Assembly: GCA_900549245.1 (NCBI GenBank) | Contig: URNQ01000100.1 | Span: 1 to 6,832 of the forward strand | Source: an uncultured Collinsella sp. | GTDB lineage: Bacteria > Actinomycetota > Coriobacteriia > Coriobacteriales > Coriobacteriaceae | DNA: 6,832 nt | Direction of reading: 5' to 3' | In this document: positions 4,826 to 6,832 of the stretch, one piece after another | Layout: every line of letters begins with the position of its first letter | Numbering within the stretch: position 1 is the stretch's first letter | The notes under the pieces: generated by a model | Database searches by the model: none | What the model was told of the DNA's origin: nothing | What the model saw: only the letters and a program-made list of their open reading frames with translations | Made by a program: the position numbers and the translations under genes

Positions 4826-6319
4826 ATGCAAATTTCGTTCATCCTTCCCCAAATCGTTGCGCTCGATGTTGTCTTTGCCCTGGCTGCGTGTCTGCAGATG
4901 ATCCACGTCCCGCTCATCGCATCGCGCCGCTCGTCCTATAACCGTAAGGTGATTTGCGCCTACGAGACGAGCCTTGTGCTTCACCTGATGATTTCGGCGC
5001 TCATCTTATTCGCGTCGTCTGGCTCGTATCTGGTGGCGCCGCTTGACGTTTGCGCCAGGGCAATGGGCGGAGTGCTGTGGCTCAATGCCGCGATCTTTGC
5101 CTATGGCGTGGTCCTCATGGTGCACTATCGTCGCCCTGTCATGCTGGCCGAGCTGCTGCTTGTTGGCGCCGTGACACCGCCGGTGGTTTTTGCCATGGGC
5201 TCGGTGTGGGCCGTTGTCCTTATCGCAGAGGGAGCGTTCTTCCTGTTCCGTTCCGTCGCGGCGCTCTTGATGGACGTCCGTAACCGCCAGGAGGATATCA
5301 CCGCGTTCTCGACGATCGAAACCATCAACGTGATTCCCGTGGGCATCCTGTATCTGGACTCGAGGGGCCGTCCACTGCTCATGAACCGCTGCATGCGCAA
5401 AAACCTGGTGGAGCTTCATATGCCCACCGACCTAGGCGATATGAGCGGTACATGGAACGACCTGCGCAAGCTCAGCATGCAAATGCCCGAAGGCGGTAAG
5501 AACCGCGTGCGGATCAACCTGGACCGCTTTGGTGAGGCGCGTGCGGTGGTCGAGGTTTCTCCCGCCGAGATTCGCCTGTTTGTGTGCGATGACGTTATGG
5601 TCTCGGGCCGTTCGTTCGAGCGCATAATCGGTCTGGACGTGACAGAGTATGCGCATGCGCATGACCGCCTGGCGCAGGCCAACCACCTGCTTGAGCTTGC
5701 GGGCCAAGAGCTCCAGGCCCAGATCGAAGAAGTCAAAAAAGTTGCCGACAATGCGGCCTATCTGCGCATGCGCGCCCGCGTTCACGATGTGATCGGCCAG
5801 CGCCTATCAATCCTTCATCGCTATTTGGAGGAGGGGCGCTTGGACGACGAGTCGCTCGAGCAGATCGAGCCGCTGCTGCGCTCAATCGCTGCCGATCTGC
5901 GCAGCGGGGGCGACACCGAACCGGCAGAGCAACTGGGCGATATCGTCCATGCTTTTGGCCTGGTGAGCGTGCAGATCGATGTTGAGGGTGCGCTGCCTGA
6001 GGACGCGCGTGTCGCCGCCGCATTTTTGCAGATTATCCGCGAGGCCTCGACCAACGCCACCAAGCATGCGCAGGCGCATCGGGTCCATGTGCGCTTGTGG
6101 CAGGAGAGGACGGATGCTGACGCCGTCGCGCACATGACGATTTCTAACGATGGGTCCCCGGCCCCCGTATCGTATCGCGAGGGAACGGGTATCCCAGGTA
6201 TGAGGCATGTCGCGCAAGATCTGGGTGGCAGCCTAGAGGTCCACGCCACCCCGCCCTTTACGCTTACGGTATCCATTCCGCTTAACGCCAACGACACGTC
6301 CCAAAGGAGAAGCTCATGA
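4826..6319 (+). CDS. Membrane sensor histidine kinase, HisKA_3 (NarX/LiaS-like) type
   Basis: 497 residues. About five membrane segments lie in the first 149 residues, then a PAS-like domain (about 155-275, ending in the typical DVTE), a coiled coil (276-310), the dimerisation domain and an ATPase domain. The phosphoacceptor is H320 in RVHDVIGQRL; the following D321 and Q325 form the DxxxQ motif used by HisKA_3 kinases to dephosphorylate their regulator. ATP-binding boxes are REASTNATKH (N box: E406, N410, K413, H414), SNDGS (D442, G443) and EGTGIPGM (G453-M459). It should autophosphorylate and pass phosphate to the regulator encoded next. The ATG at 4826 is preferred over the GTG at 4820 because GGTGAG (4815-4820) lies 5 bases upstream; it starts 2 bases after the previous stop. 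It overlaps the regulator by 4 bases (ATGA). The signal is unknown. Confidence 0.92.
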   Translation: MQISFILPQIVALDVVFALAACLQMIHVPLIASRRSSYNRKVICAYETSLVLHLMISALILFASSGSYLVAPLDVCARAMGGVLWLNAAIFAYGVVLMVHYRRPVMLAELLLVGAVTPPVVFAMGSVWAVVLIAEGAFFLFRSVAALLMDVRNRQEDITAFSTIETINVIPVGILYLDSRGRPLLMNRCMRKNLVELHMPTDLGDMSGTWNDLRKLSMQMPEGGKNRVRINLDRFGEARAVVEVSPAEIRLFVCDDVMVSGRSFERIIGLDVTEYAHAHDRLAQANHLLELAGQELQAQIEEVKKVADNAAYLRMRARVHDVIGQRLSILHRYLEEGRLDDESLEQIEPLLRSIAADLRSGGDTEPAEQLGDIVHAFGLVSVQIDVEGALPEDARVAAAFLQIIREASTNATKHAQAHRVHVRLWQERTDADAVAHMTISNDGSPAPVSYREGTGIPGMRHVAQDLGGSLEVHATPPFTLTVSIPLNANDTSQRRSS

Positions 6320-6820
6320 TCCGCGTGTTAATTGTCGAAGATCAGGCCATCCTGCGCGAGAGCCTGGCGCGCTCCGTTGGCGACCAGCCCGATATGACCG
6401 TCGTTGCCGCGATCGCCGATGCCTCCGAGGCCTTGGGTGTCGCGCTCAAGGAGCGCCCGGACATGATACTGATGGACGTGTGCACCGAACACGATTCAAA
6501 CGGCATCGTGGCGGCGGCACGCATCAAGGAGCAGCTGCCCGAGTGTCGCATCATTATCATGACAGGCATGCCCGAGATCACCTTTGTCGATCAGGCCCGC
6601 GAGGCGGGCGTCGATAGCTTTGTGTACAAGAACGTCGGTATCGACGAGCTGTTCGCCGTGATGCGCTCCACGCTGGCGGGTTACTGCACGTTTCCCAAGC
6701 CGCCCGAGAGCATCTTCTCGGGCACGGCGGCCCTCGATGATGTTGAGCTTTCGATTTTGCGCCTTGCCTGCGAGGGCAAGAGCCGTCGCGAGATTGCGGG
6801 CGAGCTGTTTATGAGCGAGG
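6316..6820 (+). CDS. NarL/LuxR-type response regulator (3' partial)
   Basis: 168 complete codons of genomic sequence are present. The receiver domain spans residues 1 to about 120, with acidic E8 and D9, phosphoacceptor D54 in ILMDV, T83 in IIMTG and K105 in FVYKN. A short linker leads to the LuxR-type helix-turn-helix (from about 141: DVELSILRLACEGKSRREIAGELFMSE), which is cut off just before the recognition helix. AGGAGA (6305-6310) lies 5 bases before the ATG, which overlaps the kinase stop as ATGA, so the two are almost certainly co-translated partners. The loop after D54 reads VCTEHDSNG instead of the usual MPxxxG, as I recall for a branch of these regulators paired with Firmicutes kinases. 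The in-frame EIGR after base 6820 is adapter-derived and should not be counted. Confidence 0.92.
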
Positions 6821-6832
6821 AGATCGGAAGAG
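6821..6832 (+). other. Probable Illumina TruSeq adapter remnant at contig end
   Basis: The final 12 bases, AGATCGGAAGAG, equal the first 12 of the sequence common to Illumina TruSeq adapters. They begin exactly where the LuxR helix-turn-helix departs from its family pattern: after MSE one expects something like GTVK, but the frame reads EIGR. The retained G at 6820 fits the first base of a Gly or Val codon. A chance match of 12 bases at the very end is very unlikely. Confidence 0.88.

Overview
The window looks like a contig end from a high-GC gut actinobacterium of the Coriobacteriia, most likely Collinsella or a close relative. This rests on the strong G/C third-position codon use, the style of the proteins, and intergenic repeats built on a TGGGGAC core that I associate with Collinsella. 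It is an inference from memory, not a search result.

Layout, all genes on the + strand: (1) the last codons of an unidentified gene (1-55), followed by a clear intrinsic terminator (85-118). (2) A single gene for a DUF4867-type cupin-like protein (200-844) with its own candidate promoter and a dyad that could be an operator. (3) A 346-base gap (845-1190) packed with palindromes: two related units exactly 80 bases apart, then a third palindrome. In the second and third, the loop is complementary to the bases just past the stem, so they could fold as H-type pseudoknots. Bases 1048-1125 hold nothing I can name; a weak promoter candidate lies at 1126-1154. (4) A family 1 glycoside hydrolase with 6-phospho-beta-glucosidase signature residues (1191-2621), closed by a strong terminator (2657-2699). 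(5) A repeat cluster (2713-2853): two hairpins carrying the same 23-base core on either side of a long palindrome. (6) A tightly packed signalling operon: a multi-span membrane protein resembling a histidine kinase but lacking the phosphoacceptor histidine and ATPase boxes (3024-4823), a complete HisKA_3-type sensor kinase (4826-6319), and a NarL/LuxR-type response regulator that runs off the end (6316-6820). The last 12 bases (6821-6832) are identical to the start of the Illumina TruSeq adapter and are probably not genomic.

How the parts work together: the three signalling genes are spaced 2 nt and -4 nt apart, which suggests translational coupling and a three-protein system. In it the pseudokinase-like protein would sense or modulate, the second protein would phosphorylate and dephosphorylate, and the regulator would bind DNA. 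The hydrolase and the DUF4867 gene are separate transcription units that probably serve carbohydrate use; no sugar transporter is in view. The most unusual material is the two repeat-rich gaps, which share one hairpin family (variable stems around a TGGGGAC loop), and the apparent pairing of a degenerate with an intact kinase.
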